Part shown: piece after piece, positions 8,122 to 17,563 of the stretch | How the letters are laid out: each line of letters begins with the position of its first letter | Numbering within the stretch: position 1 is the first letter of the stretch | Origin: Lentisphaeria bacterium | Lineage (GTDB): Bacteria > Verrucomicrobiota > Lentisphaeria > Victivallales > Victivallaceae | Direction of reading: 5' to 3' | Length of the DNA: 32,362 bases | Assembly (NCBI GenBank): GCA_017505415.1 | Contig: JAFVPG010000347.1 | Location: 1-32,362, forward strand | The notes under the pieces: generated by a model | Database searches by the model: none | Seen by the model: only the letters and a program-made list of their open reading frames with translations | What the model was told of the DNA's origin: nothing | Position numbers and translations under genes: made by a program

Positions 8122-9363
8122 TTACTTCCGCAAAGTTCCGTTACCGACAGCGACCCACTTGTATGTACAAAGTTCTGCTGGGCCGACAGGACCTCTGGCA
8201 TGCAGACGGTCAGTACTTATGCCGACGACTGCCCCCATCCCGTAATCGCCGCCGCCGGACAACCGGGTGGAAGCATTTACAAGCACCGAAGCGGAATCCA
8301 CACCGGCAGTAAAAATCTCCGCAAGTTCTTCAGATGAAGTTATTATTCCGTCAGTATGGCCCGAACCATGTTCTGCAATATGTCTCATAGCCTCATAAAC
8401 ATCATCGACAATCCGGATGGAAAGAATATTGCCGAGATATTCCGTATCCCAATCTTCATCAACAGCCGGAATACATTCAGGGAATCTGGCACAAAGTCTT
8501 TCACAGCCTCTTATTTCAACAGAATTTTCTTTGAGAGAGTTTATTATCTTCTGCATTGCATCATCCGGCAAAGCGGCGTCAATCAGCAAAGTTTCAAGAG
8601 CATTGCAAACAGCATTATTCTGACATTTTGAATTTATGACAAGTTTCATTGCCATATCGCTGTCTGCATCAGCAGCGACATACAGATGACAAATCCCGTC
8701 ATAATGCTTGAGGACCGGAATACGAGTTCCATCTGCAATAGCTTTGATAAGACTTTTGCCGCCTCTGGGAATTATCAAATCAATATACTTGTCCTGCTGA
8801 AGCAATTCTGCAACAGCGGCACGGTCAGAAGTCGGGATGAGCTGAACGGTATCTTCCGGAAGTCCGGCTTCAACAGCAGCGGCAAGCATGGCATCTGCCA
8901 GAACAATATTGGTACGCAAAGATTCCGAACCGCCTTTAAGGATTACAGCATTACCGCTTTTGACCGCAACGGCAGCGGCATCGGTGGTGACATTGGGGCG
9001 TGCTTCATAAATCATGGCGATCACACCGATTGGAACGGCAACTCGTTTCACCTCAAGCCCGCTCGGCATGCTTTTCTGTTCAATGATCATGCCGACGGGG
9101 TCGGGCATTTTTGCCGCTTCACGGAGCCGGTTTACCATATAATTGAAAACTTTTTCATCAACTTTAAGTCTTTTTTGAAAGGCCGGAGATAAATTTACAG
9201 CATCTCTGAGATCGGCGGCGTTAGCTTGAAACACTGCATTTTTACACTCAATCAGTTTCTGCGCCATCAAGTTCAAAGCGTCAGTACGCTGTGCCGGAGA
9301 TATTGTACGGAGTTTATACGATGTCTGTCTGGCTCTGAAAGCCGTTTCTTCAATAAAAGTCAT
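8122..9363 (-). CDS. proA: Gamma-glutamyl phosphate reductase
   Basis: ProA reduces gamma-glutamyl phosphate with NADPH to glutamate semialdehyde, the second step of proline synthesis. The 413-residue protein is full length for the aldehyde-dehydrogenase-like family. It shows VAVPIGVIAMIYEARPNVT (about 108-126), SGNAVILKGGSES, LIIPRGGKSLI and the active-site segment around NNAVCNALETLL, with the catalytic cysteine at residue 253. The C-terminus STRLSGGGDYGMGAVVGIST and LHARGPVG are also standard. The ATG at 9363 follows AGAAGGA on the minus strand. No proB is next to it in this window. It leads a two-gene unit with trmO. Confidence 0.96.
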   Translation of the reverse strand: MTFIEETAFRARQTSYKLRTISPAQRTDALNLMAQKLIECKNAVFQANAADLRDAVNLSPAFQKRLKVDEKVFNYMVNRLREAAKMPDPVGMIIEQKSMPSGLEVKRVAVPIGVIAMIYEARPNVTTDAAAVAVKSGNAVILKGGSESLRTNIVLADAMLAAAVEAGLPEDTVQLIPTSDRAAVAELLQQDKYIDLIIPRGGKSLIKAIADGTRIPVLKHYDGICHLYVAADADSDMAMKLVINSKCQNNAVCNALETLLIDAALPDDAMQKIINSLKENSVEIRGCERLCARFPECIPAVDEDWDTEYLGNILSIRIVDDVYEAMRHIAEHGSGHTDGIITSSEELAEIFTAGVDSASVLVNASTRLSGGGDYGMGAVVGISTDRLHARGPVGPAELCTYKWVAVGNGTLRK

Positions 9364-9587
9364 TGTAAAATCCTTCTGTTATAAACAGTAATGTAGCATT
9401 GAAAAGCATAAATGCAAGCAATATTGCACAAATGAATGATTTTTACTGAATGTTGCAGTTCTCTGCATATTGCAGAACAGCCGCCGATACCGTTAAAACC
9501 GGATTCGGTAAAAATTTTTGAATTACTTTTGAAATTACCTCTATATTTGTTTTTTCATCTTTTTTGAATGACTTTTTAAAATATTTC

Positions 9588-9608
9588 TTGAAAAAAAATT
9601 TTTTTCAA
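9588..9608. repeat. 21-base A/T palindrome upstream of the ten-gene locus
   Basis: TTG followed by eight A, seven T and CAA forms arms of ten bases around a single central base. It could be an operator, intrinsically bent DNA, or an upstream promoter element. It sits about 95 bases before the -10 candidate at 9704. Confidence 0.5.
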
Positions 9609-9679
9609 TTATGTTATTACATTATAATTTTCTTTAATTTACAAATTTTTTTTGATTTATTTAATTTGTGATGTAAGAT

Positions 9680-9709
9680 TTTATAAAAAGACATGGAATT
9701 ATTTATAAT
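9680..9709 (+). promoter_or_regulatory. Candidate promoter of the GTPase/protease/ExbB locus
   Basis: A perfect TATAAT (9704-9709) is preceded after 18 bases by TTTATA (9680-9685), a weak -35 matching four of six positions. Transcription would start near 9716, giving a leader of about 65 bases before the ATG at 9781. In such AT-rich DNA a chance -10 is easy, so confidence is limited. Confidence 0.4.
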
Positions 9710-9780
9710 AAGAGAATTCTTCAGTTATCTTCAGCTGAATGGTTGCTGTAATAAATTTATAGAAAGGTTTGTTAATTAAA

Positions 9781-11760
9781 ATGAGTAAATGGTTGGCTTT
9801 TTTGAATGGCGTGATCGTTGGTCCCTTCACTCAGGATAAAATTGAAAACATGTTCCATAACGGCGAAATAAGCGCCACAGATAAAATAAGTCGTGAAGGT
9901 GAACTTTTCTGGAAAACAATAAGTGATTTCCCCGAATTGCAGCATCTGGTAATACAGCAGGATAATTATTTCACTGCCGCTGACCCTGCTCCTCCTGCCG
10001 AACCGCATGGCGGTAAAAAAAATCTCAGCACTCTCTATTTCGGCAAAAAAGATGCAAATTCAAATACGCCTGCTGTTGCAATCGAACAGTCACTTAATGG
10101 CAGCGAAGTTCATTTCCGTTGTCCATACTGCCGTCAGAAATATATGCTTGATGCAGAAGAATTCAACGGACAGAGTGTTGATTGTCCCGGATGCAGTAAA
10201 GCATTTATACTGCAGAAAGAATTTGAACAGGATATGCCGGTTATGGAAGATTTTCCGGAATCTCCGGTCGCTCAAGAATCATTTCCTGCAGTTGAAAACG
10301 TGGATTTCACAGAAGATATTCCGGAGGGCGATATTACCTGCCCGCATTGCTGGAAGACTTTTTCAAAAGAAAACATCTGTTATATTTCAACTCATCCCGA
10401 TCTCATCGGCGATTCTATTGTCGGAGAATTTGAACAGAAACGTTTTGTTCCAACCGTTTATCATTCAAGCGGTCTGCCGCTGGATGCCAAAGGCATGCCA
10501 TGTACAGACATTGCCTGTCCGCACTGCCATCTGCGCATTCCTGCCTCCATTGTCGATCTGTCATCATTATATGTTTCCATTGCCGGGGCGCCGTCATCAG
10601 GTAAATCATATTTTCTGACTTCACTTGTTCATACCCTCCGCAGTACAATGCCAGTCAATAATTTTTCATTCTATGATGTTGATCCTATCATCAACAGTGT
10701 TCTGAATGATTATGAAGAGAAACTTTTTATGGCAATTGATTCAGATTCAGTCACTCTGCTGCCGAAAACTCAACAGACCGGAACTGAATATTCAAACCGT
10801 ATCGTTAAAAACAATATGGCTCTGGATTTGCCTAAACCCTTCATTTTCCGTCTTCAATCAATCAGCGCTTCCTCAAACGGAGAGATGACGGACCGCAATC
10901 TTATTTTCTACGACAATGCCGGTGAACATTTTCAACCGGGGGCAGATACAATAAACAACCCTGCTACCATACATCTCGCTCACTCCGATTCAATCGTTTT
11001 CATATTCGACCCCGTAAACGATGCCAATATGCGCAAAGAGTGCGACAAGCGGGACCCCCAGCTGGAAAATACAACTAAAGTAAACGACCAGACTACTCTT
11101 TTTGCTGAAATGGTCAACCGCATCCGCCGCCATGGCAACTTCAACATAAACGAAAGCTGCGATATTCCTCTTATCATCGCTGTCAATAAATATGACACTT
11201 GGAAGCAAAAATTGCCGAAAGATGTTGAAAATATCTCATTTTTCTGCGAAAATCAGGAAGACTTCACAACTGAACTCAATATGAATGCAATTCTTGACGT
11301 TTCCTTTGCCTTGCGTGAACTTATGCAGAGTGCCGCTCCGGCATTGGTTGCACAGGCAGAAGCATTCTTCAAACGGGTATTTTTCATACCGGTCAGCAGT
11401 TTCGGCTGTCTTGCCTGCAAAGATTCAATGGGCAATATCGGTATTATTCCCTCAAAAATCAAGCCGATTCTGGTAGATTTGCCGGTTTCTCTGCTGCTGG
11501 GCGAGAAAGGCATCATGCCCTGCAACAATACAAAACCGTCAGTTTCCGCATCACCTCTTGTTTGTAAAATCATTGATAACCAAATCGTTTTCAAACATCC
11601 GGTCAGTGGCAGACGTGTCTCCCTGCCTCCCATGTATTCAGAAGCCGTCCTTGAAATAGGCGGCAAAATATATAAAATGCCGCATCTTGCGGAAAATACT
11701 GCTGCTGCGAATGAAGTATTTTCTCCATCCGGCGGTTCAAAATCATCTGTTTGGGAGTAA
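9781..11760 (+). CDS. GYF_2 / zinc-ribbon / TRAFAC-like GTPase
   Basis: This 659-residue soluble protein combines three modules. Residues 2-52 (KWLAFLNGVIVGPFTQDKIENM) form a GYF_2 domain with its GPF core. Two zinc-ribbon regions follow: CPYC (114-117) with CPGC (about 134-137), and CPHC (187-190) with CPHC (246-249). A P-loop GTPase domain then has G1 GAPSSGKS (269-276), G3 DNAG (378-381) and G4 NKYD (469-472); NKxD indicates guanine specificity. The domain resembles TRAFAC-type GTPases of predicted bacterial conflict systems. A TTG at 9769 is in frame, but the ATG at 9781 is preferred although its AGAAAGG site is 13 bases away. It starts a ten-gene array and the next gene encodes a GTPase-associated (GAP1-like) protein, so it is probably the regulatory switch of the locus. 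Its target is unknown. Confidence 0.85.
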   Translation: MSKWLAFLNGVIVGPFTQDKIENMFHNGEISATDKISREGELFWKTISDFPELQHLVIQQDNYFTAADPAPPAEPHGGKKNLSTLYFGKKDANSNTPAVAIEQSLNGSEVHFRCPYCRQKYMLDAEEFNGQSVDCPGCSKAFILQKEFEQDMPVMEDFPESPVAQESFPAVENVDFTEDIPEGDITCPHCWKTFSKENICYISTHPDLIGDSIVGEFEQKRFVPTVYHSSGLPLDAKGMPCTDIACPHCHLRIPASIVDLSSLYVSIAGAPSSGKSYFLTSLVHTLRSTMPVNNFSFYDVDPIINSVLNDYEEKLFMAIDSDSVTLLPKTQQTGTEYSNRIVKNNMALDLPKPFIFRLQSISASSNGEMTDRNLIFYDNAGEHFQPGADTINNPATIHLAHSDSIVFIFDPVNDANMRKECDKRDPQLENTTKVNDQTTLFAEMVNRIRRHGNFNINESCDIPLIIAVNKYDTWKQKLPKDVENISFFCENQEDFTTELNMNAILDVSFALRELMQSAAPALVAQAEAFFKRVFFIPVSSFGCLACKDSMGNIGIIPSKIKPILVDLPVSLLLGEKGIMPCNNTKPSVSASPLVCKIIDNQIVFKHPVSGRRVSLPPMYSEAVLEIGGKIYKMPHLAENTAAANEVFSPSGGSKSSVWE

Positions 11761-11766
11761 TAAATC

Positions 11767-14328
11767 ATGCTGGAACTCGTTTTTACATCTGCTCAAGCGG
11801 GACTTATTCCCGGCCGTTCAGGATTCTGTTCAGTAGCCTGGACCGAGGGCATGCCTAAAAATTTGGTAACGATTCTTGAAAATATGAGCGGATATAACAT
11901 ACTGTATCTGCCCAATGACGCCAGAGCGGCAAACAATCCCGTCTGCCGTTCATTTCAGAAAATACGTTACGGTTCCAGAGAATTTTCCGTTATGAGTCGG
12001 ATCGCTTTTGCCGGTCTTGATTATACCAACAGAACCAACAAAATAGCACATCATATCGTTTTTGAGAATGAAAGCGAACTCGATGAATTACAGTACGGAG
12101 CGATTTCCGCTCTGCTCTGTGATGAGAATTTCTTCACCTCATGGGATGGCCAGCCAAGACTTCTTCCCCGCCGCAAACATCTGAAATCAGCACCCGTTGA
12201 CGGATATTTTGCCGGAAAATGGCAGAAAAATACCGGTCATGCTGAATGGGCAGGACATATTGCAAATACATTCATTTACAACCTCGATGACAAAAAAAAC
12301 AATTGTCTGTATCTCGAATATGATCATGAAGCTCATGGGGCGGATATTCCGGAAATGATTTGTGAAATCGTCCGCGTCCTCCCGAAAGAATTGCATAAAG
12401 AATTTACCTTCTCCACTTACTTCTCTGCTTCATCTTCTGATTCAGCATGTTTTTTCAATGCAGTACTCCCGAATTGTTCCATACTGCCTTCAATCAAGCG
12501 TTTCAAACCGGCATTCCTCATCTCTCTGACTGCCGGAACTCCGCTTCCCGCTGTTGAAAATACTCCCTGCGTTGAATCTGCCAAAACCGGCAACGCTCCG
12601 AAATTCGGTATTGATCCCGAAGAGGAGGAAGAAGAGGTAATTTACATGGACCTCTCTGCCCAAAATACAGCAGTTGAAGAATATGAAGAGCAAGCACCGG
12701 AAGACGAAGAAGTTATTGTCGCCCAAGCTGTTCCAGCTCAGTCCGCATTCAAATTGCAAATGCCGCGCAAAATCAATCATTCCCAGAAAAAAACAAACAA
12801 AACTCATAATCATAATTCCCCAAGCCACCCTGATAATCAGCGTCAGCGCATGATGATTTTTGCCGGTGCGGCAGCACTTGTAATACTTGCGATCGTAGTT
12901 TCAATACTTCTGTCGCTGAAAATATCGGCCAGAAAAAATGCCATTGCTGAAGCATCCGCTGATAATGAAGCTCACATTTTTACCGTTCAGGAACTACGGA
13001 AAGAAAAAAAATTAAAATCTGTTAACTCTGAAAAAAAACAGAAAAAGTCAGAGCAGAAAAATAACTCAGACAGCAAAAAAACACCTTCTGATACCGGAAA
13101 AGATAAAACTACTTCCGCTCCCAAAACACCTGCCCCAAAAAAGACAGTGACTCCCCCCAAGAAAAAAGCTGTCCCTCCGCCTCCGAAAGTTAAAAAAGAA
13201 ATCAAACTTTCAACAAAAGATAAATTCATGCTGCTGAAAAATTTTAACAGCGGAGAAAAATTGAATTTGCCTTTTGAAATAAAGAAAATTGAAATCCGGA
13301 TAAAAAATGAATGGTCAGATACTGTTTCAATCAGTAACCAAAAGGATTTTATCATCATAAAAAATGCAAAAGAGATCCATGTAATGCCGGTTGATATAAA
13401 TGCTTTCCCGCTGGCTCCGCGCAATGATGGTACCGGAGTTATGAAAATCATTGCCGAAAGCAAAAGTATCATTATTGAAGAAAACAAAGCAGATGATGAT
13501 GATTATGCCCCATTCAAAGAAATCATCAGTGAATTTATTTTTTATCATGCAAACGGCGAATGCCGCTGGCAGGTAAAGTGGGACAAAAGTTTTTTAACAC
13601 ACTTGAGCAAGGGACATATTAAAATAGACAATACGAACAGTATGAAATATGAAACGTCTGAAGATGAAGAATTATTTCTCAAATATATTGAATTTGAAAA
13701 TAATTCTTTTTCAGAATTCAACGATTTGAAAGAATGGGATACAAATGCACCTTATGTAAAAAATGCAATAAAATCAGGCAAAACTCCGTTCAAAGCAGAT
13801 ATTGATTTTATTTCAGACAAATATGATACAATCAAAGCCGGATTGCAAATTGCTGATGCAGCAAAAATCAATTTTAAACAACTGAAAAAAGAATTTGATA
13901 TTTTTTACAAACATTTACTCGCTGTTGATAATACAAAATTATCCAAAAAACTTAAACTGGATGCAAATTCTATGCTGACAGAAATCTATAATTTGTGGAA
14001 AACAAAAATGACCGAACGGGAAGGAAAATTCGGCGGAGATCAGCAAATCAAAGATGATATTAACAATACTTGTAAATTACATGAAAAGCTGTTGAATAAT
14101 TTTGAATCAGACAGAAAAAAACAGAATGAAGTCAACAAATTAGAGAGAAAAATAAATCGGCAGAAAAAAATGCAGGAAGATTTGAAAAAAGCTTTCAAAA
14201 AATATGAATTACCTGCAAAATTCTCAAAAATTTTAGAAAATTATGATTCTTTCTCTCAAGACGAGAGAGAAGAATTATGTAAGGAATTGGAGAAAAAAAT
14301 AATCAGAAAAGCCAAAGGGACAAGATAA
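11767..14328 (+). CDS. GAP1-N2-like membrane protein, GTPase partner
   Basis: The 853-residue protein opens with LELVFTSAQAGLIPGRSGFC, then VAWTEGMPKNLVTILENMSGY, which resembles the N-terminal domain (GAP1-N2 type) of GTPase-associated proteins found next to TRAFAC-like GTPases in predicted conflict systems. That region spans about residues 1-280. An acidic linker (about 285-315, with EEEEEEVIYMDL) and a basic linker precede one transmembrane helix (about 361-385). Beyond it lies a lysine/proline-rich stretch (about 430-480) containing AVPPPPKVKK, then a C-terminal domain ending in coiled coil. N-in topology places the GAP1-like part in the cytosol and the rest in the periplasm. It starts six bases after the GTPase gene. 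The domain call is by remembered pattern, not by a profile search. Confidence 0.68.
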   Translation: MLELVFTSAQAGLIPGRSGFCSVAWTEGMPKNLVTILENMSGYNILYLPNDARAANNPVCRSFQKIRYGSREFSVMSRIAFAGLDYTNRTNKIAHHIVFENESELDELQYGAISALLCDENFFTSWDGQPRLLPRRKHLKSAPVDGYFAGKWQKNTGHAEWAGHIANTFIYNLDDKKNNCLYLEYDHEAHGADIPEMICEIVRVLPKELHKEFTFSTYFSASSSDSACFFNAVLPNCSILPSIKRFKPAFLISLTAGTPLPAVENTPCVESAKTGNAPKFGIDPEEEEEEVIYMDLSAQNTAVEEYEEQAPEDEEVIVAQAVPAQSAFKLQMPRKINHSQKKTNKTHNHNSPSHPDNQRQRMMIFAGAAALVILAIVVSILLSLKISARKNAIAEASADNEAHIFTVQELRKEKKLKSVNSEKKQKKSEQKNNSDSKKTPSDTGKDKTTSAPKTPAPKKTVTPPKKKAVPPPPKVKKEIKLSTKDKFMLLKNFNSGEKLNLPFEIKKIEIRIKNEWSDTVSISNQKDFIIIKNAKEIHVMPVDINAFPLAPRNDGTGVMKIIAESKSIIIEENKADDDDYAPFKEIISEFIFYHANGECRWQVKWDKSFLTHLSKGHIKIDNTNSMKYETSEDEELFLKYIEFENNSFSEFNDLKEWDTNAPYVKNAIKSGKTPFKADIDFISDKYDTIKAGLQIADAAKINFKQLKKEFDIFYKHLLAVDNTKLSKKLKLDANSMLTEIYNLWKTKMTEREGKFGGDQQIKDDINNTCKLHEKLLNNFESDRKKQNEVNKLERKINRQKKMQEDLKKAFKKYELPAKFSKILENYDSFSQDEREELCKELEKKIIRKAKGTR

Positions 14329-14329
14329 T

Positions 14330-17300
14330 ATGGCTAAAATAAATGATATGATGAATGAAATCGAACAGCTCCTCAGCTGTAACGATTTAAGTAATAATCC
14401 GCACAGCAAAAAACTTGCCTCTGATTATGCCGCAATATGCCGTGACCTTAACAATGATTTGCGGGAGTGCAAAAGCCTTTTTCAAATGGGAGCATACGCT
14501 GAAGCAAGACGATTGAATAGCCGCAGTAAACCTCCTTTCACAGAACGGTTCCGCATCCTCAATTTTTCAGGACGTGACGAATGGATACGTTTATGCAATA
14601 TGTATTCATGGGACGTGCCGCCCGCACTCGACAGTGATACTGTAAGACAGCTCAATGAAAGCGGTGACCGGAAAGAAATTTCTATTGAAGAACTCCAAAA
14701 TCAATGGCGCAGGATAATCCGGGACGGCTCAGTTCGGGAAAAATTGATTCTTGCGCGGAAAATATATGCTATCGACAAATCTTCCGTCTGGAAATCAAAT
14801 CTGCTCAATATTGAGCGTACATGGGTCAATATGCTCAAAAAATCCGCCGAAAATGCTTTCAATGAAAAACGCATTGAAGAGCTGATTGAAATTTGCAATG
14901 AATTGAAATCTCCGGAACTCCTGCAGCCACAGCCTGAATCTTTTTTTGATAAGTATCAGAACGATATAAACGCATTCAAACGCTCAAAAACAGATGAGAA
15001 AAAAAATATACTGCTTGACGAAATCGCCGCAGATTATATGGCTCTTGACCTTGACAGTCTGGAAAAATCATTGGAAAAATGGGGCAATATGCAGGAAGAC
15101 CCCTTTTTCAGCGCCAGCAAAGAAGAGGAAAAACAGGTCAATGATGCCCGCAATTTCCTGCTGGAGAAACTCGCAGAACGCAACGCCAAAGAGGAATTCA
15201 GCCGTTTGCAGAGTCAACTGGAAATGCTGTTGAATGAAAACGGTGATCCCGAGGAGATCAACAAAGTTTATCATTCTTTGCAGCAGTTTGACAAGCCGAT
15301 AAAAAAACTGCTCGAAAACCGCATGGCTGAATTTTATGAAATGATGGAACTGGAAAGAAAACGCAAACATGTCCGCAGTTGTGTTTCATGGGGCGTTTCC
15401 GCTCTGGTTATTGCAATTGGTGTTTTTGCGACAGTACTGTATTTTCAGGCAGAAAAAGAACTGCGTGATGCCTGCGCAAGCATGCAGAAACACATCAAGG
15501 AAAATAATTACAGTCTCGCTCTCGAATTTTATAAATCAGTTCAGAAAAAAAGCTCTTCCATTGCCAATAAAGCCGCTTTGAAAGCTCTTCATGAAGAAGC
15601 TCAGAAAATGTATTCTGATGCCGTCATCGCAGAAAAAGAATTTACTGAAAAATGCGAACTGCTGGAAAAAAAATATTTCAATGATGAAAACATTCTGCAT
15701 CCTGCCGTCAGCAAAATCATGACCGAACTTGAAGAGCTTGCAGCAATCCTGCCCATTGAGAAAAAAAATATCAGAAGTCAGCTTCAGGTAAAATATGAAA
15801 ATCTCAAAACTGCAAAAATTGCTGCTAATGAAATCAAATTCCGCAATGAAATACTTAAACTGCAAAAAGAGTGGACCAATCTTTTCAACTCTTTCAACAA
15901 AGTCCCCGCACACGATAATTTGAAGAAAAAAAATATTCTTGAACGCAGAGGTACTGCATTGTTGAATGAATACAAATCTAAAATCTCTGCTGAATTATAT
16001 GCTGAATGGGAGAAAAACCTTGCTGACAACACTGTTTCTTTCGGAAAATATCAGAAAAACCGTGAAGAGATGATGAGCAAAACAAAAAATCTTTATCAGC
16101 CTGTTTCAGCAGAACAATATTTCCTCGCTTTGCGAGGTGATGTAAATATTTCATCTGAAACCGCAAATGATTTCAATAAAGCTCTGCGCCAGCTCGTTAT
16201 AGATGAACCGATCTTCCGTATCATCAACAATGTCTATGATGAAACGAAACTGAATGCAATAGCCAATCAGTATACTGCAAATCCTTTCTGCCGTGAATTG
16301 AACCGCAGAAATAAAGCTGCTCACAATACTGCTGCATTCCGCAGCAATCAGAAAAATATATTTGATTCATACAAAAAGCTTATCATGCCGCAGCATGCGG
16401 TAAAAGAAATAGTATTGTATGACAAAAATCAACAGTATCACTTTTATTTCAATAATCCCGACAAAGATATTGATATTGAAAAAACATGGGACAACAAAAA
16501 AATAAAATCTTTGCAGTTTTTCTTTCTGCACAGTGCAAATAATATCAAACACTCAGCTGTATTCAAGGTCAATGATGAAAAAATTGCAGAAAAAATCGCA
16601 GAGTTGAAAAAGGAACATGCACAAAAAAACAGTTCTCTCAAAAAGAAAAACAGAAAACAATTCGTTCCTCCTCCTGCTAACGAATTGTTTAAATATCTTG
16701 AATTCATATTTATGCCGAATCAGAAATACGGAACTCTGCCGTCAAAAATGATGTTGAAAGATTATGAAGTTCTGTCCGACCTGACCAAACTCCGTACCGC
16801 CGCACAAAATACTGTTTTACAGGCAACTGCAGACAACTTGCAAAAAGGCGATATTGTTTTGATCCTTAAATCAATTATCCGTGTTGCAGAAGATAATACA
16901 ATCACCAACATTTATGCAAAAGTCAATATCATCCGCGCCATGCTCGCTTTCCTGCCGCAGGACAAGCAATGGATTTATCATAATTCATTACAGCCGCTGA
17001 ATGAACTTCTGAGAAAATATTCAGCCGGAGAACGTGCATGGTGGCAGAATCCGGCCGCATCATTCAAATATCCTGAAGATAAAGTGAATTTCCCGAAAGA
17101 ATTCTCTAAACTTGATTTGAGAAAAATATTTGCCGGAATTATATTGAGTGAAAAACTTTCCCATGTGATCTGTAAATATCCTCCGCTTCCATGCGGTATA
17201 TTTTTCCGGGAAGGCAACTTCTGGAGACTGCATTCATTTCAGTTCAATTTGACGGATTACAACACTTTGTTCATCGTATCATCCGCGGCAAATCCGCAGG

Positions 17301-17563
17301 ATAACAAAATGCATGCCTTTTCTGCCATTGATTTTGTAAAGCCTGTTCCGCAGGAAAAATTGCCGCAAGATATTGCATCCGAACTTTATAATGGGCAGCT
17401 TGTTTACTTTGTCTCTTCTCTTGATTCCTGGAAACTCGGTTTCAAATCTGCAATAGAAGAATTGAAGAAAGAAAACTTTTCCGTTCCCGAAAATGCAGAT
17501 GGTATTGTATGGCCGGAATACTGGCCTCAAAACAAAAGAAATTTCAAGGAGTTGATGAATTGA
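14330..17563 (+). CDS. Large bitopic coiled-coil protein, unknown function
   Basis: I do not recognise this 1077-residue protein as a family. It has a mostly helical, charged N-terminal part (1-345), one transmembrane helix at about 350-370 (SWGVSALVIAIGVFATVLYF), and about 700 further residues. Of these, 370-560 are rich in E/K heptads and probably coiled coil, and the last ~350 residues look globular with many aromatics. No catalytic motif or signal peptide is visible. With N-in topology the long C-terminal part would be in the periplasm, as in its neighbours. It starts one base after the upstream stop. Its own TGA overlaps the TTG start of the protease gene, so production of the two is probably coupled. 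It may be a scaffold spanning the envelope. Confidence 0.75.
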   Translation: MAKINDMMNEIEQLLSCNDLSNNPHSKKLASDYAAICRDLNNDLRECKSLFQMGAYAEARRLNSRSKPPFTERFRILNFSGRDEWIRLCNMYSWDVPPALDSDTVRQLNESGDRKEISIEELQNQWRRIIRDGSVREKLILARKIYAIDKSSVWKSNLLNIERTWVNMLKKSAENAFNEKRIEELIEICNELKSPELLQPQPESFFDKYQNDINAFKRSKTDEKKNILLDEIAADYMALDLDSLEKSLEKWGNMQEDPFFSASKEEEKQVNDARNFLLEKLAERNAKEEFSRLQSQLEMLLNENGDPEEINKVYHSLQQFDKPIKKLLENRMAEFYEMMELERKRKHVRSCVSWGVSALVIAIGVFATVLYFQAEKELRDACASMQKHIKENNYSLALEFYKSVQKKSSSIANKAALKALHEEAQKMYSDAVIAEKEFTEKCELLEKKYFNDENILHPAVSKIMTELEELAAILPIEKKNIRSQLQVKYENLKTAKIAANEIKFRNEILKLQKEWTNLFNSFNKVPAHDNLKKKNILERRGTALLNEYKSKISAELYAEWEKNLADNTVSFGKYQKNREEMMSKTKNLYQPVSAEQYFLALRGDVNISSETANDFNKALRQLVIDEPIFRIINNVYDETKLNAIANQYTANPFCRELNRRNKAAHNTAAFRSNQKNIFDSYKKLIMPQHAVKEIVLYDKNQQYHFYFNNPDKDIDIEKTWDNKKIKSLQFFFLHSANNIKHSAVFKVNDEKIAEKIAELKKEHAQKNSSLKKKNRKQFVPPPANELFKYLEFIFMPNQKYGTLPSKMMLKDYEVLSDLTKLRTAAQNTVLQATADNLQKGDIVLILKSIIRVAEDNTITNIYAKVNIIRAMLAFLPQDKQWIYHNSLQPLNELLRKYSAGERAWWQNPAASFKYPEDKVNFPKEFSKLDLRKIFAGIILSEKLSHVICKYPPLPCGIFFREGNFWRLHSFQFNLTDYNTLFIVSSAANPQDNKMHAFSAIDFVKPVPQEKLPQDIASELYNGQLVYFVSSLDSWKLGFKSAIEELKKENFSVPENADGIVWPEYWPQNKRNFKELMN

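Larger units (their letters stand above)
9364..9780 (+). other. AT-rich leader region between proA and the ten-gene locus
   Basis: No convincing gene lies in these about 417 bases. The proA-proximal part has an inverted repeat TCTGCA-TAT-TGCAGA (9462-9476) and a short ACCG-GATT-CGGT hairpin near 9505. From about 9535 the sequence is very AT rich and includes a 21-base palindrome at 9588-9608. The 3' part holds a -10 candidate and the ribosome-binding site of the first gene. The region probably carries divergent promoters for proA and for the large plus-strand locus. Confidence 0.6.

Noticed and set aside
9364-9430. Promoter for proA directly before its start
   Set aside because: A TTTTCA-N16-TATAAC pair exists on the minus strand, but transcription would begin inside the ribosome-binding site, so it cannot be the functional promoter.
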